This document shows positions 53,171-61,983 of a DNA stretch of 64,000 nucleotides, piece by piece. Position 1 is the stretch's first letter. Each line of letters opens with the position of its first letter. Both the position numbers and the translations under genes were made by a program. The stretch is from CAZIVP01 sp964542915 (GTDB lineage Bacteria > Calditrichota > Calditrichia > Calditrichales > Calditrichaceae): NCBI GenBank assembly GCA_964542915.1, contig CAZIVP010000001.1, positions 496,001-560,000 of the forward strand, read 5' to 3'. The notes beneath the pieces were generated by a model. It had not been told where the DNA came from and searched no databases. It saw nothing but the letters and a program-made list of their open reading frames with translations.

Positions 53171-53884
53171 ATGAACGCTGAATCGCTACAACGGTATATC
53201 CGTGATTATCATTACTGGATGCAAACCTGGTTCGGGCAATGGCCTGCCATTTACTACCGAATATATGCCCGTAAATATCCCTTTAATCAAATGACGGTGC
53301 GCCACGATACCAATATTTGTATCGAAGGCTTTCCGCGTTCGGCTAATTCTTATGCGGTCGTGGCGTTCAAACAGGCCAACCCGGACATTCGGCCCGCTCA
53401 CCATTTGCATGTGCCCGCACAGATTATAGCGGCCTGCCGTCGAAATATTCCGGTGATTACTCTTATTCGTGAGCCTCGCGACGCAGTGGCTTCATTCTTA
53501 ATTTTTCAACAATCACGCAATGTGGATTTATACCTAAAATTGTATCGATTCTTTTATGAAGTGATTAGTCCATACAAACATAACATGCTCGTGGCATCGT
53601 TCGAGACCGTAATCCGGGATATTAATCAGTTGATTCGAGAAGTTAACCGACGGTTTAATGCCAATTATAATATTTTGGAGGACCCTGAACATAAACAGGA
53701 TCACATTCGCGCCAAATTGAAAGCGGTCAATGAGCGTTTTTTCTCGGGACAGGCAAACAAATCCATGTTGCCGGATAACAAGAGAGCTGAAAAACGCCGG
53801 GAACTGGCGGCTTCAATTGAAGAAAGTCGCTGTCTGGAACAAGCTGCCGCCGCTTACCAAACCTTTAAATCCATCGCGATATGA
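53171..53884 (+). CDS. Sulfotransferase-like protein (third)
   Basis: A 237-residue protein with a sulfotransferase core. ICIEGFPRSANSYAVVAF (about 49-66) is the phosphosulfate loop, with Ser-Ala-Asn-Ser instead of the common Ser-Gly-Thr-Thr. PVITLIREPRDAVASFLI (about 95-112) is the 3'-phosphate motif. MLVASFETVIRD precedes the late helices, and the usual final K.G.. loop is only weakly matched. It may sulfate the lipid or glycan made here. It sits 6 bases after the GT1 gene and overlaps the methyltransferase by 4 bases. Confidence 0.75.
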   Translation: MNAESLQRYIRDYHYWMQTWFGQWPAIYYRIYARKYPFNQMTVRHDTNICIEGFPRSANSYAVVAFKQANPDIRPAHHLHVPAQIIAACRRNIPVITLIREPRDAVASFLIFQQSRNVDLYLKLYRFFYEVISPYKHNMLVASFETVIRDINQLIREVNRRFNANYNILEDPEHKQDHIRAKLKAVNERFFSGQANKSMLPDNKRAEKRRELAASIEESRCLEQAAAAYQTFKSIAI

Positions 53885-54576
53885 CAGAATCCGCCAACAA
53901 AAAACAGGATGCTGACATGCCTCAGGAAGCGCAAATAAAAAAAGATCATTATTTTCGTAAGAAATATATGCGTCGTGAGCGGCTGTATTCTTATGTGGAA
54001 CAGATCGAACTGGTCAAACAATACGCAGAAGCCGAAGATCAGGTACTTGAAATCGGACCGGGTAACGGATTTTTGAGCCATTTCCTAAATAATTATTTGC
54101 CCTACACAAACGTTACGACTGTGGATGTAAATCCCGATTTGAAACCGGATATCGTCGATGATATTCAGGCTCCGCAGACAATACATGAAAAGTCTTATGA
54201 TAGCGTGCTTTGTTTTGAAGTGTTGGAACACATGCCCTTTGAGAAGTCGGTCTCCGCTGTGCAAAATTTGACACGCATCGCGCGCAAATATGTACTGATT
54301 TCCGTTCCTGATATGCGTTATTTTATCGCCTTACGTTTTGGTATTTTCGGAACCCTGCCGTTGCATATGGAAAAATTACTGAGTACGGCGCGATGGCGCC
54401 GCCGTTCTGCAACTTTTGGCAAGGATCATCACTGGGAAATCGGCGTCAGAACGGAGAATCGTCTTTATAACGCCGGCTATGTACGTAAAAAGCTATTCAG
54501 AAATATGGATGTGATCAAAGATTACCGCTGCCATCTTGTGCCGTGGCATCATTTTTATGTAGTACAGATTGGATAG
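53881..54576 (+). CDS. Class I SAM-dependent methyltransferase
   Basis: A 231-residue methyltransferase with a clean motif I, VLEIGPGNGFLS (about 56-67), a post-I acidic residue in VTTVDVNPDLKPD, motif II SYDSVLCFEVLEHMPFE and motif III RKYVLISVPDM. The VLEHMPFE segment is typical of enzymes that work on small molecules or lipids near the membrane. The acceptor is unknown. The start overlaps the stop of the sulfotransferase gene (ATGA), and the stop overlaps the flippase gene by 8 bases. Confidence 0.88.
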   Translation: MTESANKKQDADMPQEAQIKKDHYFRKKYMRRERLYSYVEQIELVKQYAEAEDQVLEIGPGNGFLSHFLNNYLPYTNVTTVDVNPDLKPDIVDDIQAPQTIHEKSYDSVLCFEVLEHMPFEKSVSAVQNLTRIARKYVLISVPDMRYFIALRFGIFGTLPLHMEKLLSTARWRRRSATFGKDHHWEIGVRTENRLYNAGYVRKKLFRNMDVIKDYRCHLVPWHHFYVVQIG

Positions 54577-56047
54577 AACGAAAGATGCAACCTTGGTTTT
54601 AGACCCAACCCTTCAGGAGATCGAACGTAAATCATCCCGCGGCATCAAATGGATGGGCATCGCCGAAATATTCATCCGGACGTTCCAGTTCCTTACCACG
54701 GTGGTGTTAGCCCATTTACTTTTACCGCGTGACTTCGGCGTCATTAATCTTGCCCTTGTTTTTATACAACTTGCTTACGTGGTTTTTGATCTTGGTTTCA
54801 GCTCGGCCCTCATACAAAAAAAAGAGGTTTCGTCGAGACATTTTTCGACCACTTTTGTTGTTTATCTTTTCACCGCCGTATTTTTTACGGCGCTTATTTA
54901 TTTTCTCGCACCCTATATTGCCCGTTTTTTTGATCATGCCGAGTTAGTGGACATTTTACGTACATTAACGTGCGTCTTCTTTTTTTTTGCTTTTAGCGCC
55001 ATTCCGCGCGTACAGTTAATGCGGGCCATGCGATTTAAACGATTCGGAAGTCTTCAGGCGCTGTCCGTTTTCATCTACGGCGTTGTTACTATAAGCGCCG
55101 CATATATGGGCGCCGGCGTTTGGAGTTTTGTGTACGGCAGTATTTCTGAGCAATTTTCCATGATGCTTCTGCTTTACTTCTTTGCTTTCTGGAAGCCGAG
55201 TTTACGATTCGATGTACAAACGTTTCGTGAACTGCTTCATTTTGGATCCAACGTTTTCGGGACGCGCCTTATCGGTTATCTGAACGCCAACGTTCCTAAC
55301 TTTATGATCGGCCGCATGCTGGGCGCCACGGCGTTGGGTTATTATTCAATCGCTTATCAATTGGTGGAATTTCCGGTACAACGAATTTCAAAAAATGTAT
55401 TGAAAGTGATGTTTCCGGCTTTTTCGAAACTGCAGAACGATCCCGCCGGTTATCATCAGCTTTATCGAAAAACATTGTACCATCTGGCTTTAATTATATT
55501 CCCTCTCTTTATGGGGATCTTATTGATTGCCCCGGACTTTGTTCGTTTTGCTTACGGTCATAATTGGCATGATGCCATAATCCCATTGCAAATTCTCACG
55601 GCTACGGGTATATTGCGCTCGTTTTGGGCCACCAGTAGCGTCGTCTACCTGTCGAAGGGCAAGCCGCGTCTGGAATTCGGCATCAGCCTGCTTTACAGCC
55701 TATTTCTTATTCCGGCCCTCTATATTGCGGCTCAAAGGGATCTTATTACCGTAACAATCACGATCGCTTCGGTTATGTTCATGATTTTAGTCGTCCTATA
55801 TATCGTGGCGATACGTCTTGTTGGTTTACCGTTCAAAGACCTGACGAAAGCGTTTCGCATACCGCTGAGCGGTTCTTTGATTATGATTTCAATTGGTTTC
55901 TTTTTGCAGTGGTTGATGTCCGGGACCATTGCGGAGGGTATACAAATCGGCGTTTTGGTTACAACAGGCGTGGTGATTTATACGATTTACGTAAAATTGT
56001 TGGATCGAGACATATTTGGAAAGGTACGGCAGTTTGTCCAGGCATGA
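54569..56047 (+). CDS. Wzx-type flippase (second copy)
   Basis: A 492-residue MOP-superfamily flippase of the same WzxC type as that at 23677. GIKWMGIAEIFIRTFQFLTTVVLAHLLLPRDFGVINLAL then DLGFSSALIQKKEVSSRHFSTTF open it, and MIGRMLGATALGYYSIAYQLVEFPVQRI and FAYGHNWHDAIIPLQ follow. It has about 14 hydrophobic segments. TTG 54569 is the first start and overlaps the methyltransferase stop; a later TTG at 54593 is possible. A second flippase suggests a second lipid-linked product, perhaps that of the prenyl module. Confidence 0.9.
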   Translation: MDRTKDATLVLDPTLQEIERKSSRGIKWMGIAEIFIRTFQFLTTVVLAHLLLPRDFGVINLALVFIQLAYVVFDLGFSSALIQKKEVSSRHFSTTFVVYLFTAVFFTALIYFLAPYIARFFDHAELVDILRTLTCVFFFFAFSAIPRVQLMRAMRFKRFGSLQALSVFIYGVVTISAAYMGAGVWSFVYGSISEQFSMMLLLYFFAFWKPSLRFDVQTFRELLHFGSNVFGTRLIGYLNANVPNFMIGRMLGATALGYYSIAYQLVEFPVQRISKNVLKVMFPAFSKLQNDPAGYHQLYRKTLYHLALIIFPLFMGILLIAPDFVRFAYGHNWHDAIIPLQILTATGILRSFWATSSVVYLSKGKPRLEFGISLLYSLFLIPALYIAAQRDLITVTITIASVMFMILVVLYIVAIRLVGLPFKDLTKAFRIPLSGSLIMISIGFFLQWLMSGTIAEGIQIGVLVTTGVVIYTIYVKLLDRDIFGKVRQFVQA

Positions 56048-56051
56048 AATA

Positions 56052-57266
56052 ATGGAAACGCAGGTGGCGGTGGTTGGTGCAGGACCGGCCGGAGCGGCTG
56101 CGGCGATCCATTTGAAGAGGCGTCATCTACGGGTTGCTTTGATCGATAAAGCCGCATTCCCGCGGGATAAAGTGTGCGGAGACGGCATCCCGTTAAAAAC
56201 CTTTCATTTATTACAGGAGTTGGGTTTTGATGAGCAAGTGTTGTTTAGCAATGGCTATAAAATCAATCATTTACACGTATACGCTCCCGATCATCGAAAA
56301 GTAAGCTATGGCAAATTAAAACCCGATGCCAGCACCAAAAGCGGTTGCATTCCCCGCCTTTACTTTGACGATGTTCTTTTTCAAAAAGCAAAAAGTATGG
56401 CCGATGCGGTTTTATTGCGCCATAAGGTATTGGATATCGGTTTGGAAAAAGGACGACGGATAATCAGAATAAAAAATTTGCAGAATGGTCAAATTAAAAA
56501 AATCGTATGCGATTTGGTGATCGCCGCCGATGGATCCAAATCATTGATCGCCCATAAAATCGGCCTTTTAAACAATAGCTCCACGCACTTTTTTGACGGC
56601 TTACGCTTGTATTATGAAGGCGGCCGTTTTGAACCCGCCATACATTTGTTTTATGATAAACGCACGTTGCCCGGTTACGTCTGGATTTTTCCCGTATCAA
56701 AAACCAAAGCGAATGTCGGCATCATGATCGATAAGAGGACCGCAAAACGCAATAAAAAAAACATTCGTGAAATATTTTTAGAGGTGTTGGAAACAAATCC
56801 TGCTGTAAAAAATGTTTTGAAAAATTCAAGGCCATTTGATAAAATAAAAGGTGCACCGTTAGCGCTGGGGACTCTACCCGGGAGGCGTATCGCTGAAGGG
56901 TTAATTTTGATCGGCGATGCGGCGGCCTTTATTAATCCTATTACCGGAGGGGGCATTTATTACGGCATTTTAAGCGCAAAGCAGGCGGTGGAAGTGGGCA
57001 GCCGGGCCATAGAGAAACAAGACATGTCGCTAAACGCGCTGATGCCTTACGAAAAATGGTGGCGCAAAGAAATTTTGCCGGGATTTGTATACAGCCAATG
57101 GTTGAAAAAACGCTTTGCTTCTGAACGTTTTAGCGCCTGGTTTTTATCGCTGGCAGCACGGTTCAGGCCTTTTGCAAATTTTTTTATCTTTGTTTACGGA
57201 AGACCCCTGCCCAAAGGCGTTTTCTGGAATCCACTTTTCTGGTTAAAGGTGTTCTTTTATAGATGA
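56052..57266 (+). CDS. Geranylgeranyl reductase-family flavoprotein
   Basis: A 404-residue FAD-dependent oxidoreductase. ATG 56052 begins METQVAVVGAGPAGAAAAIHL with the dinucleotide-binding G9, G11, G14. The CGDGI segment, in which the cysteine is conserved in the family, is in FPRDKVCGDGIPL. The second FAD motif, LILIGDAAAFINPITGGGIYYGILSAKQA (about 288-315), is the hallmark of geranylgeranyl reductases. Relatives saturate double bonds of geranylgeranyl chains in chlorophyll, quinones or archaeal lipids; others halogenate or hydroxylate. Together with the C20-type synthase and UbiA gene it supports a saturated-isoprenoid product. It starts 4 bases after the flippase. Confidence 0.88.
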   Translation: METQVAVVGAGPAGAAAAIHLKRRHLRVALIDKAAFPRDKVCGDGIPLKTFHLLQELGFDEQVLFSNGYKINHLHVYAPDHRKVSYGKLKPDASTKSGCIPRLYFDDVLFQKAKSMADAVLLRHKVLDIGLEKGRRIIRIKNLQNGQIKKIVCDLVIAADGSKSLIAHKIGLLNNSSTHFFDGLRLYYEGGRFEPAIHLFYDKRTLPGYVWIFPVSKTKANVGIMIDKRTAKRNKKNIREIFLEVLETNPAVKNVLKNSRPFDKIKGAPLALGTLPGRRIAEGLILIGDAAAFINPITGGGIYYGILSAKQAVEVGSRAIEKQDMSLNALMPYEKWWRKEILPGFVYSQWLKKRFASERFSAWFLSLAARFRPFANFFIFVYGRPLPKGVFWNPLFWLKVFFYR

Positions 57267-57335
57267 GTATAACAGACACTTGGAATAGGATCAATATAAT
57301 ATTCAAAATGGACTTTATTAGACAGGATGGCTGAA

Positions 57336-59603
57336 ATGTTAAGAATAATGCAGGTCTTCTTCATCATCTTTGTGGCGGTGGGTATTAGTCGGGCACAGGA
57401 ACCGACTTTTACCAAACGTACCATAACGGATACATGGGTGCTGGCAAAGAAAATGCATCTGATCGATTTCGATTCCGACGGCGATATGGATATTGTTGCT
57501 TCCGCCAATGATACCACGGCAACCCCGGTGAATATCGCCTGGTTCGAAAACGATGGCACCGAAGTGTTTACCCAGCGGGATGTGGAAGGTGATTTAAGCG
57601 GCGCACGAGCCGCCCGGGCGGCCGATTTAAATGGCGATACTTACCTGGATATTCTGGGCGGCGGCGATGGTTCTAATCCTTTAACCTGGTGGGCCAATGA
57701 CGGGACGCCCTCTGACGGTGGATGGACAAAAGCCACAATCGGACCTACAGACAGCAGTATCTATTCTATCAGAACTATAGATTTTGACGGCGATGGTCGT
57801 AATGATATAACGGCGACTTATGCCAACTTTAATAATGATACAGACGGAGATAAGATACGTATTTTCAAAAACAACGGAAGCGGATCATTCGAGGCGGATA
57901 CGTTAGTCGAGAATTACGAAGCCGCTTCTTCCGTTTATATCGATGATATTAATAATGACGGCGAATGGGATATTGTCAGTACCGCGGGAGGCAATTTATT
58001 GCAGCTTGACGCCGATAATACCGGACGGGATATTTCCTGGTGGGAAAACGACGGAGATGAAAATTTTACTAAAAATACGATCTCAACGGATTTCGCAGGC
58101 TCCTGGTTCTGTTCAACGGAGGATATGGACAGGGATGGCGATAGGGATATCTTGGTAGCGGGTTACTATGAGAATGAATTGGCATGGTGGAGTAATGACG
58201 GCAACGGCAATTTTGGGACCAAACAAGTCGTGGCTACGGGATTCACCAATGCACGCAGTATGTATGGAAGCGACGTGGACGGCGACGGCGACATTGATAT
58301 CGTCGGTGCAGCCGATGAAGATCATACGGTGGCCTGGTATGAAAACGACGGCAACCAAAATTTTACCACGCACAATCTTTCCACTTCTTTTACCTACGCT
58401 TATTATGCTTTTCCCGTTGATATGGACGGCGACGGCGACGTGGATGTGGCGGCCAGTTCTCAGGATGACAATGAAATCGCCTGGTGGGAGAATGACCAGG
58501 CCGAGGAAAAATATATCGCTTCCGACGGCGATCCCGCGTCTGAGCCGTTCAATGACGGTAAAGTAATCATCGATTACGGCAGCCTGTATGATGGCGATAC
58601 CACTTCGGTGTTCTTTAACCAGGGAGAAAATGATAACCGCAATCAGGTCGCCGGCGGATTGGATCATGTTGCCCTGAGCGGCTACTACACGATCGTCACG
58701 GACGCCGGCAGCTACAGCGCCGACATCGAATTCTATTACGGGGATATTCAGGAGTGGTCGGCGATTGATAATGATGGTGATTTACGTATTTGCTACTGGG
58801 ATGTGGATAGCGGAACGGACGGCGCCTGGGTCGTCCTTGATTCCGATGATCCCCAGAGCGTGGATCCAACCAATGAAAAAATAACCGTAACCGGCGTGGA
58901 TATTGAGCTTCACAAGTATTCGCTCTTCACGCTTGGATCGGTCTCTTCCGATAATCCGTTGCCTGTCGCGTTGGTTAGCTTTAACGCAAAAGCGGAGCCA
59001 CACGGCATACAATTGCAGTGGCAAACCGCAAGCGAGTTGGAAAATTTGGGTTTTGAATTATGGCGCAAGACGGATCGCGACACGGTATTCCAGAAAATTG
59101 CTTCTTACCAAACCCACGATGCTTTGAGTGGTCAGGGCAATACCGGCAGCGGCCGCAAATATCAATATGTTGACGTTAATGTACAAAGAGGCGATGTTTA
59201 TTATTACCGCTTGGTTGATGTGTCTTTCGACGGCCGCCGTTTTGAACATCCTGCTATTGATATTCCTTATTTACCGGAAAATGTGGCGAAGATCATCGAA
59301 AACGGTTTGCCGACCAGGCCTGAACTGGCGCAGAATTATCCCAATCCGTTTAACAACAACACTTCTTTTGAAATTGCCGTACCGGATCCGAAGAAAGGTG
59401 CTTCCGACGTTGTTGTGGAAATCTACGATATGTTGGGTCGCCGTATTAAATCCATTTATAACGGAAATTTGAATGCTGGACGTTATATCATGCGCTGGAA
59501 TGGTCGCGACGATAATGGCCGGCAAGTAGCAAGCGGGATGTATATTTACCGTTTGCAAGTGGGCGAAGTCAGCCAAACGCGCAAATTGCAGTTGATCAAA
59601 TAA
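57336..59603 (+). CDS. Secreted FG-GAP/VCBS-repeat protein with T9SS sorting tail
   Basis: A 755-residue surface or extracellular protein. ATG 57336 is chosen because ACAGGA (57322-57327) lies 8 bases upstream; an earlier ATG at 57327 overlaps that site. After a signal peptide (1-20, ending SRAQ) come seven FG-GAP-type units. Each has a calcium-binding D-x-D-x-D loop (e.g. DFDSDGDMDI, DMDGDGDVDV) and six a W(W/F/Y)xNDG-type strand, giving a seven-bladed propeller. A domain of about 130 residues follows, then the Fn3-like module PLPVALVSFNAKAE...TASELENLGFEL. The sorting domain is NYPNPFNNNTS, MLGRRIK, WNGRDDNGR, GMYIYRLQ. A TATAAT at 57295-57300 could be its own -10 box. Confidence 0.9.
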   Translation: MLRIMQVFFIIFVAVGISRAQEPTFTKRTITDTWVLAKKMHLIDFDSDGDMDIVASANDTTATPVNIAWFENDGTEVFTQRDVEGDLSGARAARAADLNGDTYLDILGGGDGSNPLTWWANDGTPSDGGWTKATIGPTDSSIYSIRTIDFDGDGRNDITATYANFNNDTDGDKIRIFKNNGSGSFEADTLVENYEAASSVYIDDINNDGEWDIVSTAGGNLLQLDADNTGRDISWWENDGDENFTKNTISTDFAGSWFCSTEDMDRDGDRDILVAGYYENELAWWSNDGNGNFGTKQVVATGFTNARSMYGSDVDGDGDIDIVGAADEDHTVAWYENDGNQNFTTHNLSTSFTYAYYAFPVDMDGDGDVDVAASSQDDNEIAWWENDQAEEKYIASDGDPASEPFNDGKVIIDYGSLYDGDTTSVFFNQGENDNRNQVAGGLDHVALSGYYTIVTDAGSYSADIEFYYGDIQEWSAIDNDGDLRICYWDVDSGTDGAWVVLDSDDPQSVDPTNEKITVTGVDIELHKYSLFTLGSVSSDNPLPVALVSFNAKAEPHGIQLQWQTASELENLGFELWRKTDRDTVFQKIASYQTHDALSGQGNTGSGRKYQYVDVNVQRGDVYYYRLVDVSFDGRRFEHPAIDIPYLPENVAKIIENGLPTRPELAQNYPNPFNNNTSFEIAVPDPKKGASDVVVEIYDMLGRRIKSIYNGNLNAGRYIMRWNGRDDNGRQVASGMYIYRLQVGEVSQTRKLQLIK

Positions 59604-59615
59604 GAAAGAGGGCGT

Positions 59616-60710
59616 ATGCAACCGCGTACCCGTAAACGTATACAACTACTATCAAAAATACCGAATTATCACCGGTTTTACAGATTTGCCGGCAAAAAAC
59701 CGCCTTTGCCGGTTAATATTACGATCAGTCTGCTCTATTCATGTAATTCCCGTTGTATGACCTGTAATGTTTATGAAAAACGGGTTCATAATTTTACGGT
59801 CGAAGAGTATGATAAAACTTTTGCAACGCTGGGGGAGGCGCCATTTTGGTTCACGATGAGCGGCGGCGAACCGTTTTTACGTAAAGATATTGTCGATGTT
59901 TGCCGTGTGGCTTATGATCGGTGTAAGCCCGGCATTATCAATATCCCGACAAACGGCAGTTTATATAACGTCATTCCGGAACGGGTCGAACAGATCGTGA
60001 AAAATTCACCGAATACCGATATTGTGATCAATCTTTCGCTGGATGATATCGGCGAGCGTCATGACAAAATCCGGGGCTATCCCGGCAATTGGGATCGTGC
60101 CATGAAAACCTATAATGAATTGGACAAATTACGCATCTATCCCAATTTCACGCTGGGCATCCATACCGTTATTTCCGCGTTTAACGTCCAGCGTTTTCCT
60201 GAAATATATCGGGAACTATCGGCGTTAGAGCCGGATTCCTATATCACGGAGATTGCTGAAGAGCGGGTAGAATTGGGAACAATGGGCGAAGCGATCGGAC
60301 CCGCCCAACCGCAATATTTTGAAGCGATTGATTTCCTTATGGATGAGATGAAGAAGAATAAATTGAAAGGAGTGGGAAAAATTGCACAATCCTTTCGTTT
60401 TGAATACTATCAACTCGTCAAAAAATATTTATTACAGAAAAAGCAGATTGTACCCTGCTTTGCAGGCATCGCTTCCTGTCAGATTTCGCCGGATGGCGAT
60501 GTTTGGCCCTGTTGTATTCGGGCAGATTCCATGGGGAATCTCCGCGAAAACGATTACAATTTTCCCACGGTCTGGAAAACAAATGCAGCAAGAAAAATCC
60601 GAAAAAGTATTAAAAACCGTGAATGCGCCTGTCCGCTGGCAAATGCAAGTTACACCAACCTATTGGTTGATCCCAAATCCGTAACGAAAGTCAGCGGAAG
60701 ATTAATATAA
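59616..60710 (+). CDS. Radical SAM protein with SPASM-like tail
   Basis: A 364-residue radical SAM enzyme. The [4Fe-4S] site is C43-x3-C47-x2-C50 in LLYSCNSRCMTCNVY. MSGGEPFLRKDIVD is the SAM-binding GGE motif, and NIPTNGSL and VINLSLDDIGERHDKIRG follow. The last 90 residues contain more cysteines (VPCFAG, SCQISPDGDVWPCC and ECACP), arranged like a SPASM or twitch domain for an extra cluster. Such enzymes modify peptides or small molecules. The N-terminus (RTRKRIQLLSKIPNYHRFYRF) is basic. The substrate is unknown. It lies 12 bases after the FG-GAP gene and 49 before the PorV-like gene. Confidence 0.88.
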   Translation: MQPRTRKRIQLLSKIPNYHRFYRFAGKKPPLPVNITISLLYSCNSRCMTCNVYEKRVHNFTVEEYDKTFATLGEAPFWFTMSGGEPFLRKDIVDVCRVAYDRCKPGIINIPTNGSLYNVIPERVEQIVKNSPNTDIVINLSLDDIGERHDKIRGYPGNWDRAMKTYNELDKLRIYPNFTLGIHTVISAFNVQRFPEIYRELSALEPDSYITEIAEERVELGTMGEAIGPAQPQYFEAIDFLMDEMKKNKLKGVGKIAQSFRFEYYQLVKKYLLQKKQIVPCFAGIASCQISPDGDVWPCCIRADSMGNLRENDYNFPTVWKTNAARKIRKSIKNRECACPLANASYTNLLVDPKSVTKVSGRLI

Positions 60711-60759
60711 GGTAAAACCGATTCGATCGATCCATCGTTTAATCGCAAGAGGCCGGGGC

Positions 60760-61983
60760 ATGAAGTGGCTAACCGGACTTGTATTGATCCTTAGCCTGTC
60801 GGCTATTCATGCCCAAGAGAGTTCCGAGTTTGCCGGTACTGCAAGCCTGATCTTTTTGAGAACGGATATGAGTCCGCGTACTTCATCTCTCGGGGGCAGT
60901 TTTACGGCTATTGCTGACGATCAAAACGCTCTATACTATAATCCCGCCGGCCTGGCCCATATACGCCGGGGCTCCGTCACTTTGGCACATTCGGCCTGGT
61001 TTCGTGATATTAATATCAACCATATCAATGTCGGCTACAATTTTGATCGTCATCTGGGTATAGCCCTCGGTTTTGCGCAACTTGGTATGCCGGATATTCA
61101 GGGCAAAGACCGGTTTGGCATGCCTACCGAAAAGTTGACCGTCTCCAGTAGTCTATTGAATCTCGGTATGGGCTATCGTGTGCATCCCTCGCTATTTGCA
61201 GGAATAAGCGTCAAGTATTTTTACGATAATCTGGCCGGATTTACCGCCAACGGCATGGCGGCGGATATAGGATTTTACATGGATACAATGCTTCCCGGCA
61301 TATCAATCGGACTCGCCGCTCAAAATATCGGCGGTGAAATACAATATGAACGGCAAAAAGAAAAAATTCCGTTTACGTATCGGGCAGGTATTGGGTATAA
61401 ACCGTTCAGTTTGCCATTTAAAGCGGCTGTTGATGCCTTTAAATCGATTGATACGGATATCAACTATTCATTTGGTCTCGAGTACCAGCCTTTCCGGCAG
61501 CTTGTTCTCCGTACCGGAAGTTACTCTCAAAACAAAGAAGCGTTCCATCCCGTGTATGGAATAGGACTCACTTATGCCGAAAATATCTTCATCGATTATG
61601 CCTATATTAGCAATCGGGAACTGGGCGATATACACCAGGTCGGTCTGACGTTTCGTTTTGATATTCCGGCGACCAATCAAAATAACAGCGCTTATAATCA
61701 AAATAAGATTGTAGTACTTCGACCGCCGGAGCAGATTGCATATAAAATTGAGACGCAAGTTATGCGTATTAGCTGGGAACGGATTCCGGGCGTTCGTTAT
61801 AATGTGTATGGGCGAAGCGCCGAACAGAAGGATTGGAAAAAGTTGAATTATGCGCCGCTTATCGCCAACCGTATGCAATTCAAACGTCCGACCTCAAACA
61901 CCGTCTATACCATTGTCGTAACCAGTGTGGCCGGAGACCGGGAAAGCGATTTTTCACAAGAGGTGGTTATACATGTTCCTTAA
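60760..61983 (+). CDS. PorV/PorQ-family outer-membrane protein with Fn3-like C-terminus
   Basis: A 407-residue outer-membrane beta-barrel protein of the PorV/UPF0164 type. Signal peptide 1-18 (IHAQ). Then SLIFLRTDMSPRTSSLGGSFTAIADDQNALYYNPAGLAHI, the classic FadL-like start of PorV/PorQ proteins. Repeating strands follow to about 305 (VSVKYFYDNLAGF, YRAGIGYKPF, GLEYQPFRQLVLRTGSY, HQVGLTFRFDIP). Residues about 320-407 form an Fn3-like module, which PorV itself lacks. By family knowledge PorV receives cargo from the type IX translocon. With sorting-domain cargo genes nearby this role fits. It overlaps the next gene by 11 bases. Confidence 0.88.
   Translation: MKWLTGLVLILSLSAIHAQESSEFAGTASLIFLRTDMSPRTSSLGGSFTAIADDQNALYYNPAGLAHIRRGSVTLAHSAWFRDININHINVGYNFDRHLGIALGFAQLGMPDIQGKDRFGMPTEKLTVSSSLLNLGMGYRVHPSLFAGISVKYFYDNLAGFTANGMAADIGFYMDTMLPGISIGLAAQNIGGEIQYERQKEKIPFTYRAGIGYKPFSLPFKAAVDAFKSIDTDINYSFGLEYQPFRQLVLRTGSYSQNKEAFHPVYGIGLTYAENIFIDYAYISNRELGDIHQVGLTFRFDIPATNQNNSAYNQNKIVVLRPPEQIAYKIETQVMRISWERIPGVRYNVYGRSAEQKDWKKLNYAPLIANRMQFKRPTSNTVYTIVVTSVAGDRESDFSQEVVIHVP

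Noticed and set aside
58260..58450. Short direct repeats of GACGGCGACGGCGAC type, at first sight array-like.
   Set aside because: They encode the DxDxDG calcium loops of the FG-GAP protein and have no equal spacers; not a CRISPR or minisatellite.
58113..58667. A 184-codon - strand frame with repeated Val/Ile/Ala.
   Set aside because: It mirrors the Asp/Gly-rich FG-GAP repeats of the + strand protein; its repetitiveness comes from them.
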